A stretch of DNA of 64,000 bases from assembly GCA_030524745.1 (NCBI GenBank), contig JAUNGC010000001.1, positions 186,001-250,000 on the forward strand, in the 5' to 3' direction. A program made the position numbers and the translations under genes. Below, in pieces: positions 7,872 to 16,469 of this stretch (positions are counted from its first letter, which is position 1; each line of letters opens with the position of its first letter). This stretch comes from Eubacteriales bacterium (GTDB taxonomy: Bacteria > Bacillota > Clostridia > Lachnospirales > Lachnospiraceae). The notes beneath the pieces were generated by a model, which was given only the letters and a program-made list of their open reading frames with translations, made no database searches and was not told the origin of the DNA.

Positions 7872-8561
7872 TTAATCTTTTTCACATTTAGTCTTTTTAC
7901 ATGTTCGACTACCGCCCATCCCCGCTTCAAACTCCTCGATACTGTTCACTTTTGCAGCAAGTTTAAGCCATTCTCTAAGCAAGTTAAAGTCTTTTGTCTC
8001 CTGCAGGCAGGTTTTCAAACTTTCCGGTATCTCCCCATGACTCTCCAACAAATCCAGAATATCCTGAATTTTCGCCTCTATCGCTGCGTCCCTGCGCTCA
8101 TAATATATAATCTCTTCATATCTCATATACGCCTTCTTCACCTCCGGCAAAAGCTTCACTCTGCTCACATAGCGATGAATTTCTTTCGTCGCATCGTCCG
8201 TTGCATTCTCTTGCCTGCTATCCTGAATGTATGTAAGCATTGTCCGAAGTTCTTCATTTCCGCCCTTTATGCCACCTGTGTAAAAATAGTAAAACCGCAG
8301 GCCGTCATCATATTCCAATTCCGGGACTTCTTCACATTTGTTCCGAATCGTATACACCATCTGATTTTTCCCGAACGGATCAAAACTCAGGATCGTCAAA
8401 ACATACAGATTAGGAAGCTGGATAAAATCCTTTTCCCCGCTTTTCAGCCCCCTGCTATACGCCTGGTCATATATCAGGTTTTCCGGCTCTGCCAACATAA
8501 ATTGTGTGTGTGAAAATGTTGGCGAATTGCCATAGAACTTCTGCCTGACTGTCCAGTACAA
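7872..8561 (-). pseudogene. 5'-truncated PD-(D/E)XK / Rpn-type nuclease family protein
   Basis: The frame matches the C-terminal two thirds of the abundant Lachnospiraceae PD-(D/E)XK transposase-related (Rpn-like) family: LSFDPFGKNQMVYTIRNKC, TGGIKGGNEELRTMLTYIQDS and VKKAYMRYEEIIYYERRDAA are typical blocks. The N-terminal nuclease core (roughly the first 80-100 residues with the catalytic acidic residues) is absent; only TTG is available at 8561, with no good ribosome site. A perfect promoter remains at 8613-8641, so the 5' part was probably lost by deletion. A translated remnant cannot be excluded. Confidence 0.7.
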
Positions 8562-8612
8562 CAGGCGAGTAGATTTTCACAAAGAATAGAATCGAATTCT
8601 CTTACGACTTTT

Positions 8613-8641
8613 ATTATAATGATTCTCCTAAGGAATGTCAA
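8613..8641 (-). promoter_or_regulatory. perfect consensus promoter TTGACA-17-TATAAT
   Basis: Minus strand: TTGACA at 8636-8641, 17-base spacer, TATAAT at 8613-8618. It points at the truncated gene 7872-8561 and lies in the short gap after cbiC. Confidence 0.85.
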
Positions 8642-8668
8642 CAACGGCGCACATTTAGCACCGGCAAA

Positions 8669-9313
8669 CTATTCGCTCATCCCATACAACAGCGCATTAC
8701 AGATCGCCGCCGCCACATTGCTGCCGCCTTTTCGGCCGCGCGCCACAATATACGGACAGTCCGCCTGAAGAATCAGTTCCTTCGCTTCCACCACATTGAC
8801 AAATCCCACCGGAACGCCGATGATCCCTTTCGGCGCAATTTTGTTATCCCGCATCAACTCGTACAGGCGCACGAGCGCTGTGGGCGCATTTCCCACCGCA
8901 AAAATGAGGTCTTTTCCGAGCGCCGCCGCTTTGTCCATGCTCGCCACCGCCCGGGTGCTGCCCTGCGTTTTCGCCTGCAGCGCCACATCCTCATCGCTCA
9001 TGAAGCAATACACCTCGCCGCCGTACTTTGCCAGTTCCTTCTTATTGATGCCGGATTTTGCCATCTGGGTATCCGTCACAATGCAGGCGCCTTCCCGAAT
9101 CGCCTGCCTGAAACGTGTTACCGCATCCTCAGAAAAACACAGGTTTTGCAGATAGTCAAAATCAGCGGTGGTATGAATCACCCGCTTTATGACCGGAGCC
9201 TGCAGCGGATCCAATTCGATATCGCCCAGTTCCTGCGTAATAATCTCAAAGCTTCTTTTTTCAATTTCCCCCGGCAGAACATTTTCCAGCTTCACCTTAT
9301 ACTCATTTTCCAT
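8669..9313 (-). CDS. cbiC: precorrin-8X / cobalt-precorrin-8 methylmutase
   Basis: A 214-residue enzyme that moves the C-11 methyl group to C-12, turning cobalt-precorrin-8 into cobyrinate. Family blocks seen: PGEIEKRSFEII near the N-terminus (the conserved ExxSF region), VIHTTADFDY with the catalytic-type histidine, DTQMAKSGI, GNAPTAL and GVPVGFVNV, then ARGRKGGSNVAAA at the end. Length is normal. It is the last gene of the cobalamin operon, 56 bases after cbiP, with a GGAAGGAAAG ribosome site. No terminator hairpin is obvious in the gap that follows. Confidence 0.96.
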   Translation of the reverse strand: MENEYKVKLENVLPGEIEKRSFEIITQELGDIELDPLQAPVIKRVIHTTADFDYLQNLCFSEDAVTRFRQAIREGACIVTDTQMAKSGINKKELAKYGGEVYCFMSDEDVALQAKTQGSTRAVASMDKAAALGKDLIFAVGNAPTALVRLYELMRDNKIAPKGIIGVPVGFVNVVEAKELILQADCPYIVARGRKGGSNVAAAICNALLYGMSE

Positions 9314-9369
9314 CGCTTTCCTTCCTTTTCCTCAGCGATCCGGCAACTTAACAGAAACAGTCCGAATCT

Positions 9370-10863
9370 TCACACTCTACTCTCCAGAATCCTGTATACA
9401 GCTTCCATATCCAGACTTTCCCGCAGCACATCCGCCAGCTTATCAAACTGCTGCTCTCTGTAATCTTCAAAGGAAATCCCGGAAGGTTTTCCGCCGTCGA
9501 TCCCCTTTTGTTCACAGAGCATTTTCACAAATGCCGCGCGAAACGCAGGTTCGTCAAAAATCCCATGCAGATAAGTTCCCGCCGCATTGTCCTGCACGCA
9601 GCCGTCTTCTTTTTGGCACAGCAGATTCAGACAACGCGCGCCGTCTCCCTGCAGCACGGATTTTCCCATATGGATTTCATAGCCGCTCACCGGGATTCCC
9701 GAAAGGCAGGCAAATTTTCCCTGCTGTTTAGCCACCCGCCCGCTGATTTGGGTTCTTGTTTTTTCACTTTCAAAGCAAGTCCTGACGGGAAGCAATCCCA
9801 TTCCCCGGACGCTGCCTTCCCCTTCCACCTTATCTTCATCCACGATCTGTTCGCCCATCATCTGATAGCCGCCGCAGATGCCGAAAACGATCGTTCCCTG
9901 CTCTTTGAGCCGCACAATCGCCGCTTCCAGACCGCTCTGACGCAGCCACTTCATATCCCGGATCGTATTTTTCGTGCCCGGCAGGATAACCGCATCCGGC
10001 TTTCCCAGTTCCGAAAGTTTTTCCACATACCGCACAGATACAGCGCTTTCCAGGTTCAATGCCTGAAAATCCGTGAAATTGGAAATGCGCGGCAGACGAA
10101 TCACGGCGATATCCACCGCCGCCCTGACCGCCTTCTGTTCCAGCCCCGCCGCCAGAGAATCCTCCTCTTCAATATCCACATCCGCATAAGGAACCACGCC
10201 CAGCACGTCCTTGCTGCAGAGTTTTTTCAACATTTCAAGTCCCGGCTCCAATATTTTTTTATCGCCCCGGAATTTGTTGATAATCAGCCCTTTGATCCGG
10301 TTTTGTTCTTCCTGCTCCAAAAGCTGCACCGTCCCGTAAAGCTGGGCGAATACGCCGCCCCGGTCGATGTCTCCCACTAAAAGGACCGGGGCGTCTGCGA
10401 TTTTCGCCATGCCCATATTGACAATATCGTCCTGTTTTAAATTGATTTCCGCCGGACTGCCCGCTCCCTCGATCACCACAATATCATGAGACATAGCCAG
10501 CTTCCGATATGCTTCCCGAATGACGGGAATGTAATCTTTTTTGCGTTTAAAATAGTCCATGGCCCGCATATTGCCGACCACTTCTCCGTTCACAATGACC
10601 TGGGAACCCATATCCGTGGTGGGCTTTAACAAAATGGGATTCATCAGCACAGAAGGTTCGATTTTACAGGCCTGCGCCTGCACGACCTGCGCTCTTCCCA
10701 TTTCCAGATTTTCCCGCGTGATAAAAGAATTCAGGGCCATGTTCTGAGACTTAAAAGGCGCCACGCTGTATCCGTCCTGTCTGAAAATCCTGCACAGTCC
10801 CGCCGTAATCAGACTTTTTCCGGCATTGGACATGGTGCCCTGAATCATGATCGATTTCGCCAT
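9370..10863 (-). CDS. cbiP: cobyric acid synthase
   Basis: Glutamine-dependent amidotransferase that amidates side chains b, d, e and g of adenosylcobyrinic acid a,c-diamide. The N-terminal dethiobiotin-synthetase-like ATPase carries SIMIQGTMSNAGKS (P-loop variant) near the start, and the C-terminal class I glutaminase carries the nucleophile in FGICGGYQMMG and the His in TYLHGIFDE. Length 497 is normal. The start at 10863 (MAKSIMIQG) is 7 bases from GGAAG; ATGs at 10866 and 10884 are also in frame. It lies between cobD and cbiC. Confidence 0.96.
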   Translation of the reverse strand: MAKSIMIQGTMSNAGKSLITAGLCRIFRQDGYSVAPFKSQNMALNSFITRENLEMGRAQVVQAQACKIEPSVLMNPILLKPTTDMGSQVIVNGEVVGNMRAMDYFKRKKDYIPVIREAYRKLAMSHDIVVIEGAGSPAEINLKQDDIVNMGMAKIADAPVLLVGDIDRGGVFAQLYGTVQLLEQEEQNRIKGLIINKFRGDKKILEPGLEMLKKLCSKDVLGVVPYADVDIEEEDSLAAGLEQKAVRAAVDIAVIRLPRISNFTDFQALNLESAVSVRYVEKLSELGKPDAVILPGTKNTIRDMKWLRQSGLEAAIVRLKEQGTIVFGICGGYQMMGEQIVDEDKVEGEGSVRGMGLLPVRTCFESEKTRTQISGRVAKQQGKFACLSGIPVSGYEIHMGKSVLQGDGARCLNLLCQKEDGCVQDNAAGTYLHGIFDEPAFRAAFVKMLCEQKGIDGGKPSGISFEDYREQQFDKLADVLRESLDMEAVYRILESRV

Positions 10864-10898
10864 CATCTTTCTTCCTTTTTCCATAAACTAAAACCGCG

Positions 10899-11948
10899 CT
10901 ACCTGCATTCCCCTGCTGCCCGCTTCCATCTTCTGACCAGTTCCCGGTTTTCTTCATGAGTGCGGATACCAATGCGGAAGTACCCTTCCGTCAGGTTCCG
11001 GTAATTGCTGCAGGAACGGATCAGCACCTTTTCATGCATCAACCGTTCCTTCAAGTCATTTCTGCTCTTAAAAAAAATAAAATTAGCGCTTGACGGATAA
11101 ATCCGCTCTGCAAGTCCTGCCGACAACTCTTTCCTCAAATATTCCCGCTCCCTGCCGATAAGCTGTCTGGTCCGTGCCAGCCAGTTCTCGTCCCGCAGCG
11201 CTTCCAGCCCCGCCGCCTGCGCCGGAATGGAAGTATTCCAGGGCTGCATACACGCCCGCATTCCCGCAAGCAGTTCTTTATTCGCCGTCATCGCATATCC
11301 CAGCCGCAGGCCCGGCATGCCGTAAACTTTCGTAAACGCACGCAAAACAATCAAATGAGGAAACGCTTCCAGCATCCCCTTCATCGTCAGTTCTCCCTCC
11401 CTCTCCACAAAAGGCAGAAAGCATTCGTCCAGGCAGAAATACGTTCCCGTTTCTTCGCATTTCTGCGCCGTTTTGACGAGCAGTTCCCGATCCGTGAGAC
11501 TTCCCGTGGGGTTATTGGGATTGCACAAAAACAAAACGTCAATCTCTTCCGTCACCGCCTTTACCAAACCGGCCTCCGGGCAAAAATTATTTTCTTCCCG
11601 CAGATTTTCAAAAACCGGAACGCCTCCGGCGGCCAAAAGCGCCGACTCATATTCCCCGAAGGAAGGGACGGGTATCAATCCCTTTTTGGGACGCAGGCAA
11701 AAGCAGAGCGCATAAATCAGTTCCGCAGCGCCGTTCCCCAAAAGGATATTCTCTGCCCTGACGCCCTCCGCTTCCGCAAGCGCGCCGCACAGTTTTTCTC
11801 CCCGCCAGTCCGGATATGCGCTACAGGACAAAATTGCCTGCTGCGCCGCTTCCAGACTTTTCTCCGGCATCCCCAGAGGATTGATATTGACGGAAAAATC
11901 ATATTCCGCCGGATTACGGTAAATATCTCCGCCATGCGTAAATTCCAT
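10899..11948 (-). CDS. cobD: L-threonine-O-3-phosphate decarboxylase-like PLP enzyme
   Basis: A 349-residue fold type I PLP enzyme of the CobD/histidinol-phosphate aminotransferase group, expected to make aminopropanol phosphate for the nucleotide loop of cobalamin. It begins MEFTHGGDIYR with the family signature FSVNINPLGMP close behind; LLGNGAAELI, CNPNNPTGSL and the PLP-lysine region RAFTKVYGMPGLRLGY follow. ATG at 11948 is 9 bases from AGGTGG and 4 bases after the EFR1 gene stop. Amino-transfer to histidinol phosphate cannot be ruled out from sequence alone, but the position inside the B12 operon favours CobD. Confidence 0.92.
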   Translation of the reverse strand: MEFTHGGDIYRNPAEYDFSVNINPLGMPEKSLEAAQQAILSCSAYPDWRGEKLCGALAEAEGVRAENILLGNGAAELIYALCFCLRPKKGLIPVPSFGEYESALLAAGGVPVFENLREENNFCPEAGLVKAVTEEIDVLFLCNPNNPTGSLTDRELLVKTAQKCEETGTYFCLDECFLPFVEREGELTMKGMLEAFPHLIVLRAFTKVYGMPGLRLGYAMTANKELLAGMRACMQPWNTSIPAQAAGLEALRDENWLARTRQLIGREREYLRKELSAGLAERIYPSSANFIFFKSRNDLKERLMHEKVLIRSCSNYRNLTEGYFRIGIRTHEENRELVRRWKRAAGECR

Positions 11949-11952
11949 TCTT

Positions 11953-12708
11953 TTATTCCACCTGTCCGGGACAGCGGTAACGCGGCTTTCCCTTGCTTTT
12001 GTTTCCATACTCAATCGCTTCCTTCGGGCATTCACAGATGCACGCCATACAATGCGTACAGCAATCTCCCCATTTCGGCCTTCCGTCTACCAGCGTCACG
12101 TTATTGAGCGGACAGACCTTCACACAATGTCCACAGCCGATACAGCCGGAAGTGCTGTAAAATTTCTTCGCATGAACAAACAGCGGATAGAACACGTCGT
12201 TGACCATGCCGCTGCTCACCTTATTCCCAAAGCTGATCTTTCTTTCCGGAAAAGCCTTTCCTTCCCGGATCATCTCTCCCGCCGCAGCTATCTCAGGCTC
12301 CGCTTTGGCAACGATTTTCTCCGCCGCCTCTCTTTCCGGAACCGGAAACATGGCAACATAATTTTCCGGCATCACAATCTCCAGACAGCCCATATACCGA
12401 AAGCCCTTCTTTTCACAAAGCTCTTTCGCATATTTTCCCGCATTTCCAATGTCCCCGCCGCAGGTCATGATAAAATATGCCCGCCTGTTTCCATGAAAAT
12501 CCGCGCGCGAAATCCACTCCTGCACCACTCTGGGAATCCGCCAGGCATAAGTCGGCACCACAAAAACCCACGGGCTTACAGAATCCAGCTTCGCATAATC
12601 TCTGCTCTTGATTTTATCATTCATGCTGACCGTTTCATCCTGTATCGCTTTTGCAATTTTCTTCGCCACGTAGGCGCTGTTTCCTGTTCCCGAAAAATAA
12701 AGTACCAC
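11953..12708 (-). CDS. EFR1 family flavodoxin-ferredoxin protein
   Basis: A 251-residue redox protein. The N-terminus (VLYFSGTGNSAYVAKKIA) is a flavodoxin-fold FMN site; the C-terminus carries two [4Fe-4S] motifs, CIGCGHCVKVCP and CTHCMACICECP. Such EFR1 proteins are putative electron carriers. Inside a cobalamin operon it could supply low-potential electrons for Co(II) to Co(I) reduction before adenosylation or for the CbiJ step; this is inference from position (60 bases after cbiB on the minus strand, 4 bases before cobD). No adenosyltransferase gene is in the window. Confidence 0.9.
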   Translation of the reverse strand: MVLYFSGTGNSAYVAKKIAKAIQDETVSMNDKIKSRDYAKLDSVSPWVFVVPTYAWRIPRVVQEWISRADFHGNRRAYFIMTCGGDIGNAGKYAKELCEKKGFRYMGCLEIVMPENYVAMFPVPEREAAEKIVAKAEPEIAAAGEMIREGKAFPERKISFGNKVSSGMVNDVFYPLFVHAKKFYSTSGCIGCGHCVKVCPLNNVTLVDGRPKWGDCCTHCMACICECPKEAIEYGNKSKGKPRYRCPGQVE

Positions 12709-12768
12709 TCTGTTTCTCTCCTTCCTTTTCCAAAAACAAATCCTCTATTCCTTCCGTCCGGAACGCTT

Positions 12769-13761
12769 TTAACGTCCCAAAAGCACCATCACTGCCGTCA
12801 GGCCCAACAGTCCCGCCGCCAGCACGATCAGGGAAGTGCCGTACAACAATCGGTTCGCCCTTTTGATATCCTCAGCCTCCACCCTGCGCCCGGCGTCCCC
12901 GATGGTGGGCTTGTGGTAAAGCTGACCGAAATAATACGCATCCCCCGCAAGCTGTACGCCCAGCGCGCCTGCGCAGACAGCCTCTGTCTGTGCCGAGTTG
13001 GGACTGGCATGCTGATAACGGTCCCTTTTATAAATCCGCGCCGCATTTTTATAATCCAGCCGTAAGAAAAAGGCCGCGCCGATCATCGCCGCCGCCGCAA
13101 TCCTCGCCGGAATGAAATTCACAATATCATCCAGCTTTGCGGCAGCCGTTCCCATATAACGCCACTTATCGTTTTTATAGCCCACCATGGAGTCCATGGT
13201 ATTCACCGCTTTGTAAAAAAATCCGCCCAAAACGCCGAACAGCAGCATATAAAGGAGCGGTGCAATCACACCGTCCGACGTGTTTTCCGCAATCGTTTCC
13301 ACCGCCGCCTTTGTTATACCTTCTCGGTCCAGGCTCTGCGTATCCCTTCCTACAATCATGGAGACCGCTTTCCGGGCAGGTTCCAGCCCCTCCTGCCGCA
13401 GCGCCCTGTACACCTTCATGCTTTCCGTCCGCAGCGATTTTAAAGCCAGCATCTGATAGCACATCACACAGGATATCCCCGTCCTTAGCCAGGGATGAAT
13501 CAGCCCCGCCCCATATAAAATCAGCGCCGGAACCGCAATGGAAACCGACAGCGTAATGACTGCCAGAAGCACGCCTGCCGCGCGCTTTTTCGCCCGGTCC
13601 GCTTCTCTCTCTTCCCGGATTCCAAACAGCTTTCTCAACACCCGGTCCGACCAGGATATGACCTTTCCCATCCCCATAACGGGGTGCCAGAGCCACAGCG
13701 GATCCCCGAAAATCAAATCCAGCACGAATCCGCAGGCAATGATGAATATTCTTTCTTCCAC
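12769..13761 (-). CDS. cbiB: adenosylcobinamide-phosphate synthase
   Basis: A 330-residue membrane protein that joins adenosylcobyric acid to aminopropanol (phosphate). Family signatures: LDLIFGDPLWLWHPVMGMG near the N-terminus, ETIAENTSDGVIAPLLY (the ENxSDGVIAP block), NTMDSMVGYKNDKW and ASPNSAQTEAV. The likely start is GTG at 13761, 6 bases after GAGGAG and 1 base beyond the stop of the phosphatase gene, so the two are probably translationally coupled. Several membrane segments are visible, including the C-terminal one. Confidence 0.95.
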   Translation of the reverse strand: MEERIFIIACGFVLDLIFGDPLWLWHPVMGMGKVISWSDRVLRKLFGIREEREADRAKKRAAGVLLAVITLSVSIAVPALILYGAGLIHPWLRTGISCVMCYQMLALKSLRTESMKVYRALRQEGLEPARKAVSMIVGRDTQSLDREGITKAAVETIAENTSDGVIAPLLYMLLFGVLGGFFYKAVNTMDSMVGYKNDKWRYMGTAAAKLDDIVNFIPARIAAAAMIGAAFFLRLDYKNAARIYKRDRYQHASPNSAQTEAVCAGALGVQLAGDAYYFGQLYHKPTIGDAGRRVEAEDIKRANRLLYGTSLIVLAAGLLGLTAVMVLLGR

Positions 13762-13762
13762 C

Positions 13763-14425
13763 TCATACTCCTCTGCCGCCGTCCAGTGCGGCAATATCCC
13801 GCATGGAAAAGCCGCCGTCCTCGTTTTCCACCAGCTTCACCTCATAACCGCAGCCGTTTTTTACCTGCCAGTCATAATAGTCCCGATGGGGTGCGGAAAA
13901 ATGATCCAGCAGCGCCATGATCGTACCGCCGTGCACCACGAGAGCAATCGCCCCCTCAGATTCCTGCCGCTGCTGCGTTTCTGACAGTTCCTGCTGTTTT
14001 GTCTCCTCCGCATGCGCCCTGTCTAAAGCCGCTTCCTGCTCCAGCACCTTTTCCAGCCCCCGTATGCACCTTCGCTGAAAGCTTTTCATATCCTCTCCGC
14101 CGGGAAATCCGCTTTCCCCCATGGTATCGATAAATCTCTGATAACCGGGATCGCCGTTTAATTCCTGATAATTTTTATACTCAAAATCTCCGAAATCGCA
14201 TTCCCGCAATTCCTCCACCACAACCGCCTCAAGATCCGGATACAGAATCCGCGCCGTTTCCCGGCACCTGCGCAGCGGACTTACATACACCCGCGCCACC
14301 GCAGGCATCCTTTTTTTCGCCAGCGCCGCCGCCCCTTCCGGCAGCAAACCTTCATCCGTCCTTCCCACATACCTCTGCTCCCGGTTTCCTTTCGTTTCCC
14401 CATGCCGTATTAAATATAGCTTCAT
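13763..14425 (-). CDS. cobC: histidine phosphatase family protein, likely alpha-ribazole-5'-phosphate phosphatase
   Basis: A 220-residue phosphoglycerate-mutase-like enzyme. LIRHGETKGNREQRY gives the RHGE phospho-acceptor histidine at residue 8; the second arginine block YVSPLRRCRETA and the late HGGTIMALL histidine complete the site. CobC would remove phosphate from alpha-ribazole phosphate or from adenosylcobalamin phosphate. The specific role is assigned by operon position between cbiB and cobS/cobU; the family has many other substrates. An insertion of about 25 Glu/Gln-rich residues (EETKQQELSETQQRQ) precedes the last motif. Start ATG 14425 follows AAGGGA. Confidence 0.85.
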   Translation of the reverse strand: MKLYLIRHGETKGNREQRYVGRTDEGLLPEGAAALAKKRMPAVARVYVSPLRRCRETARILYPDLEAVVVEELRECDFGDFEYKNYQELNGDPGYQRFIDTMGESGFPGGEDMKSFQRRCIRGLEKVLEQEAALDRAHAEETKQQELSETQQRQESEGAIALVVHGGTIMALLDHFSAPHRDYYDWQVKNGCGYEVKLVENEDGGFSMRDIAALDGGRGV

Positions 14426-14520
14426 TCTCAATCCCTTCCCTTTCGTGACAGCCCGGTCCGTACCTTGCGGCTTTCTCTTCCTGAGCCAAGCACTTCTGTA
14501 CCTTCCGGCCTTCTTCTTAT

Positions 14521-14737
14521 GGCGGACCGGAGTGTGCCTTCCGGCTTCCTCTATCCCAGCCGGGACCTGTATCCTTCGTTGCACGGACCGTTAAAAATGC
14601 GCCGGTACTTACGCCGCGTTCTATGCGGCGTTATGTACCGCTGCGCATTTTTCGAGCGAAAGCGTGTCCGAAAATGAAGGATACAGGTCCCGGCGGACGG
14701 CAGACGAAGCCGAAAGACACAGCCCGGTCCTCCTGCG
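14521..14737. repeat. long imperfect palindrome inside the cobalamin operon (I)
   Basis: The 313-base gap between the phosphatase gene and the cobU-like gene is filled by a nested inverted repeat. Matching arm pieces include CCGGGACCTGTATCCTTC with its complement, AAAAATGCGC with GCGCATTTTT, GGTAC with GTACC, and an apical ACGCCGC/GCGGCGT hairpin at 14611-14631; weaker pairing extends outward (GGACCGG and CGGCTTC blocks). As RNA it would fold into one very long hairpin between two cistrons. No open frame is convincing here. Confidence 0.85.
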
Positions 14738-14738
14738 C

Positions 14739-15077
14739 TCACTTAATTCTGCTGCCCACGCCGCAGACCACCCGGATGACCTGATCCGCTTCCTTTGCGA
14801 AATAGCAGCAAACACGGCCTACCGTTTCCCGCCATGCCCGCTCAAAAGCGTCCACCGGAACCAGCCCATAGCCCACTTCGTCGCAGATTACCACCAGATC
14901 ATTGCCAATATCCGCGCCCGCAAGCAGCTTTTTTGCTTCCTCCAACGGCTCCAATCCCGCCTTCATCTGCTCCCTTATCTTCAAATGATATTCCTTCACA
15001 ATCGCATATCCCGCCGCGAAATTTTTCTCCACATATTCTTCTTTTCCCTGGTAAGCGCCGCCAATGACCAAAATCAT
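14739..15077 (-). CDS. short CobU-like protein with degenerate P-loop
   Basis: A 112-residue protein that starts MILVIGGAYQGKEEYVEK and ends in VCGVGSRIK. It resembles adenosylcobinamide kinase/guanylyltransferase: the Rossmann-like start, a central VVICDEVGYGLVPVD (compare the CobU block ending in NEVG.G.VP) and a C-terminal QVIRVVCG. It lacks the Ser/Thr of a working Walker A (GGAYQGKEE instead of GxxxxGKS) and is shorter than CobU (about 180). The full-length cobU lies 755 bases upstream. Its ATG overlaps the cobS stop by one base (TGATG). It may be a regulatory or inactive paralogue, or retain one CobU activity; unproven. Confidence 0.75.
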   Translation of the reverse strand: MILVIGGAYQGKEEYVEKNFAAGYAIVKEYHLKIREQMKAGLEPLEEAKKLLAGADIGNDLVVICDEVGYGLVPVDAFERAWRETVGRVCCYFAKEADQVIRVVCGVGSRIK

Positions 15078-15838
15078 CACAAAATCCCTCCCATTTTTCC
15101 AGCAAGCACTACACCAATCAGAATGACTAACTCGCACATCTGTAAAAAATAGCCCGCCAGATCGCCCGTGATTCCGCCGAAAATCCGATAGGACATATGG
15201 CGGTAATAAGCGAAGACAAGACCGCCCGCGAAAAGACAAACCGCTCCCATCACAGGGCTGCACCACAGCGCAACCGCCGCAAAAAGCGCCAATTCCGCCG
15301 TAAGAATCCACTTCACATTTTTTTGCGCCGCATCGGCCGAAGCGGCAACCATTCCGTCCTTTTTCGCCTTTTTAAAAGTGACGACGGACAGACCGCTTAA
15401 AATCCGGGAATACACATAGCCTGCCCCGATCCAGACAATTTCCGCTTCCGTAACCTCGCAGAAAAAAGCGAAGGAAAGAAGAACATATACAATCGCAGAG
15501 ATTACCGCAAAGGCTCCCATGTGGGGATCCTTTAAAATCTTGAGTTTCTCCTCCATCGGCTTGTAGGAACTTCTGGCATCCATCGTATCCATAAAACCAT
15601 CCATATGAATACCGCCGTTTATCAGAACGGGCAGCACCGTGAGAATCGCCGCCGTCGCGCTCCGGCTCATTCCGGCTACCTCCAGCAGGTAAAAACATCC
15701 CACCGCACACAGCCCGGTCACCATACCCACCATCGGGAAAAAACACATGTAATAGCGCATGCTCTTTTCATTCCATTCCACATGGGGCATGGGGATTTTA
15801 GAGTACATGGAAAAAGCGACGATGATGGATTTTAACAT
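15077..15838 (-). CDS. cobS: adenosylcobinamide-GDP ribazoletransferase (cobalamin synthase)
   Basis: A 253-residue polytopic membrane enzyme that joins adenosylcobinamide-GDP with alpha-ribazole. Signature blocks: FSMYSKIPMPHVEW at the N-terminus, LINGGIHMDGFMDTMDA (the HxDGxxDxxDA motif), KDPHMGAFAVI, and GGITGDLAGYFLQ near the end. ATG 15838 overlaps the end of cobU, so translation is probably coupled. Length is normal for the family. Confidence 0.97.
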   Translation of the reverse strand: MLKSIIVAFSMYSKIPMPHVEWNEKSMRYYMCFFPMVGMVTGLCAVGCFYLLEVAGMSRSATAAILTVLPVLINGGIHMDGFMDTMDARSSYKPMEEKLKILKDPHMGAFAVISAIVYVLLSFAFFCEVTEAEIVWIGAGYVYSRILSGLSVVTFKKAKKDGMVAASADAAQKNVKWILTAELALFAAVALWCSPVMGAVCLFAGGLVFAYYRHMSYRIFGGITGDLAGYFLQMCELVILIGVVLAGKMGGIL

Positions 15839-16392
15839 GGCAGTTCTCCTTTCTGACAGACCGGAATGGAACAGACCACTTCCGCCACGCCGTCCGCCGC
15901 CGCAGCCAGTCTGCCGTTTAAAAAGCCCAGCAGCCTGCAATAATTTTCCGTTTCTTCTTCATACGCCGCTCCGTCCGAAAAAACCTCGTTGGTGACAACG
16001 ACCACGCAGCCGCCCAGCCGGGACAAATCGACGATCGGCTCTGCAATCGCTTCCTTTGCCTGCTCAAACATGACATCCCCGCTCCCTTTTATCCGGCCTT
16101 CCTGCGCGTACCGCTCATTGGCCAGCAAATTGGACAAATCCTCCAGCAGAAGCACATCCTTGCCGGATACCTTCACCGATTCCAGGCAAACCGGACATTC
16201 CAGCGTGGAAAATCCCTTTCCTTTGCGCATATCCCGGTGCCGCGCGACCCTCGCCAGACATTCCTCATCATAAGGCTTCATAGTCGCCACATAATACAGT
16301 CCGCCGCCAAACCGCTCCTGCATCCGCACGGCCGCCCTCTCCGCATACTCCGACTTCCCGCTTCCGCTCCCGCCAGTAATCAAATACAACAT
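15832..16392 (-). CDS. cobU: adenosylcobinamide kinase / adenosylcobinamide-phosphate guanylyltransferase
   Basis: A 186-residue bifunctional enzyme that phosphorylates adenosylcobinamide and transfers GMP to it. It begins MLYLITGGSGSGKSEYAE with an intact Walker A; YVATMKPYDEE and VARHRDMRKGKGFSTLE contain the conserved Arg-His-Arg region with the guanylylated histidine; LLLEDLSNLLANE and VVTNEVFSDG follow. Start 16392 is 7 bases after GGAG. Note the ending NEVFSDGAAYEEET in place of the usual NEVG.GIVP. Confidence 0.95.
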   Translation of the reverse strand: MLYLITGGSGSGKSEYAERAAVRMQERFGGGLYYVATMKPYDEECLARVARHRDMRKGKGFSTLECPVCLESVKVSGKDVLLLEDLSNLLANERYAQEGRIKGSGDVMFEQAKEAIAEPIVDLSRLGGCVVVVTNEVFSDGAAYEEETENYCRLLGFLNGRLAAAADGVAEVVCSIPVCQKGELPC

Positions 16393-16469
16393 CTCACTTC
16401 TCCAATATCTGACTTTTATCATACATTTCCTTCAGGCCACAAATTCCTCTGCAGGGGGCCAAAACACAG

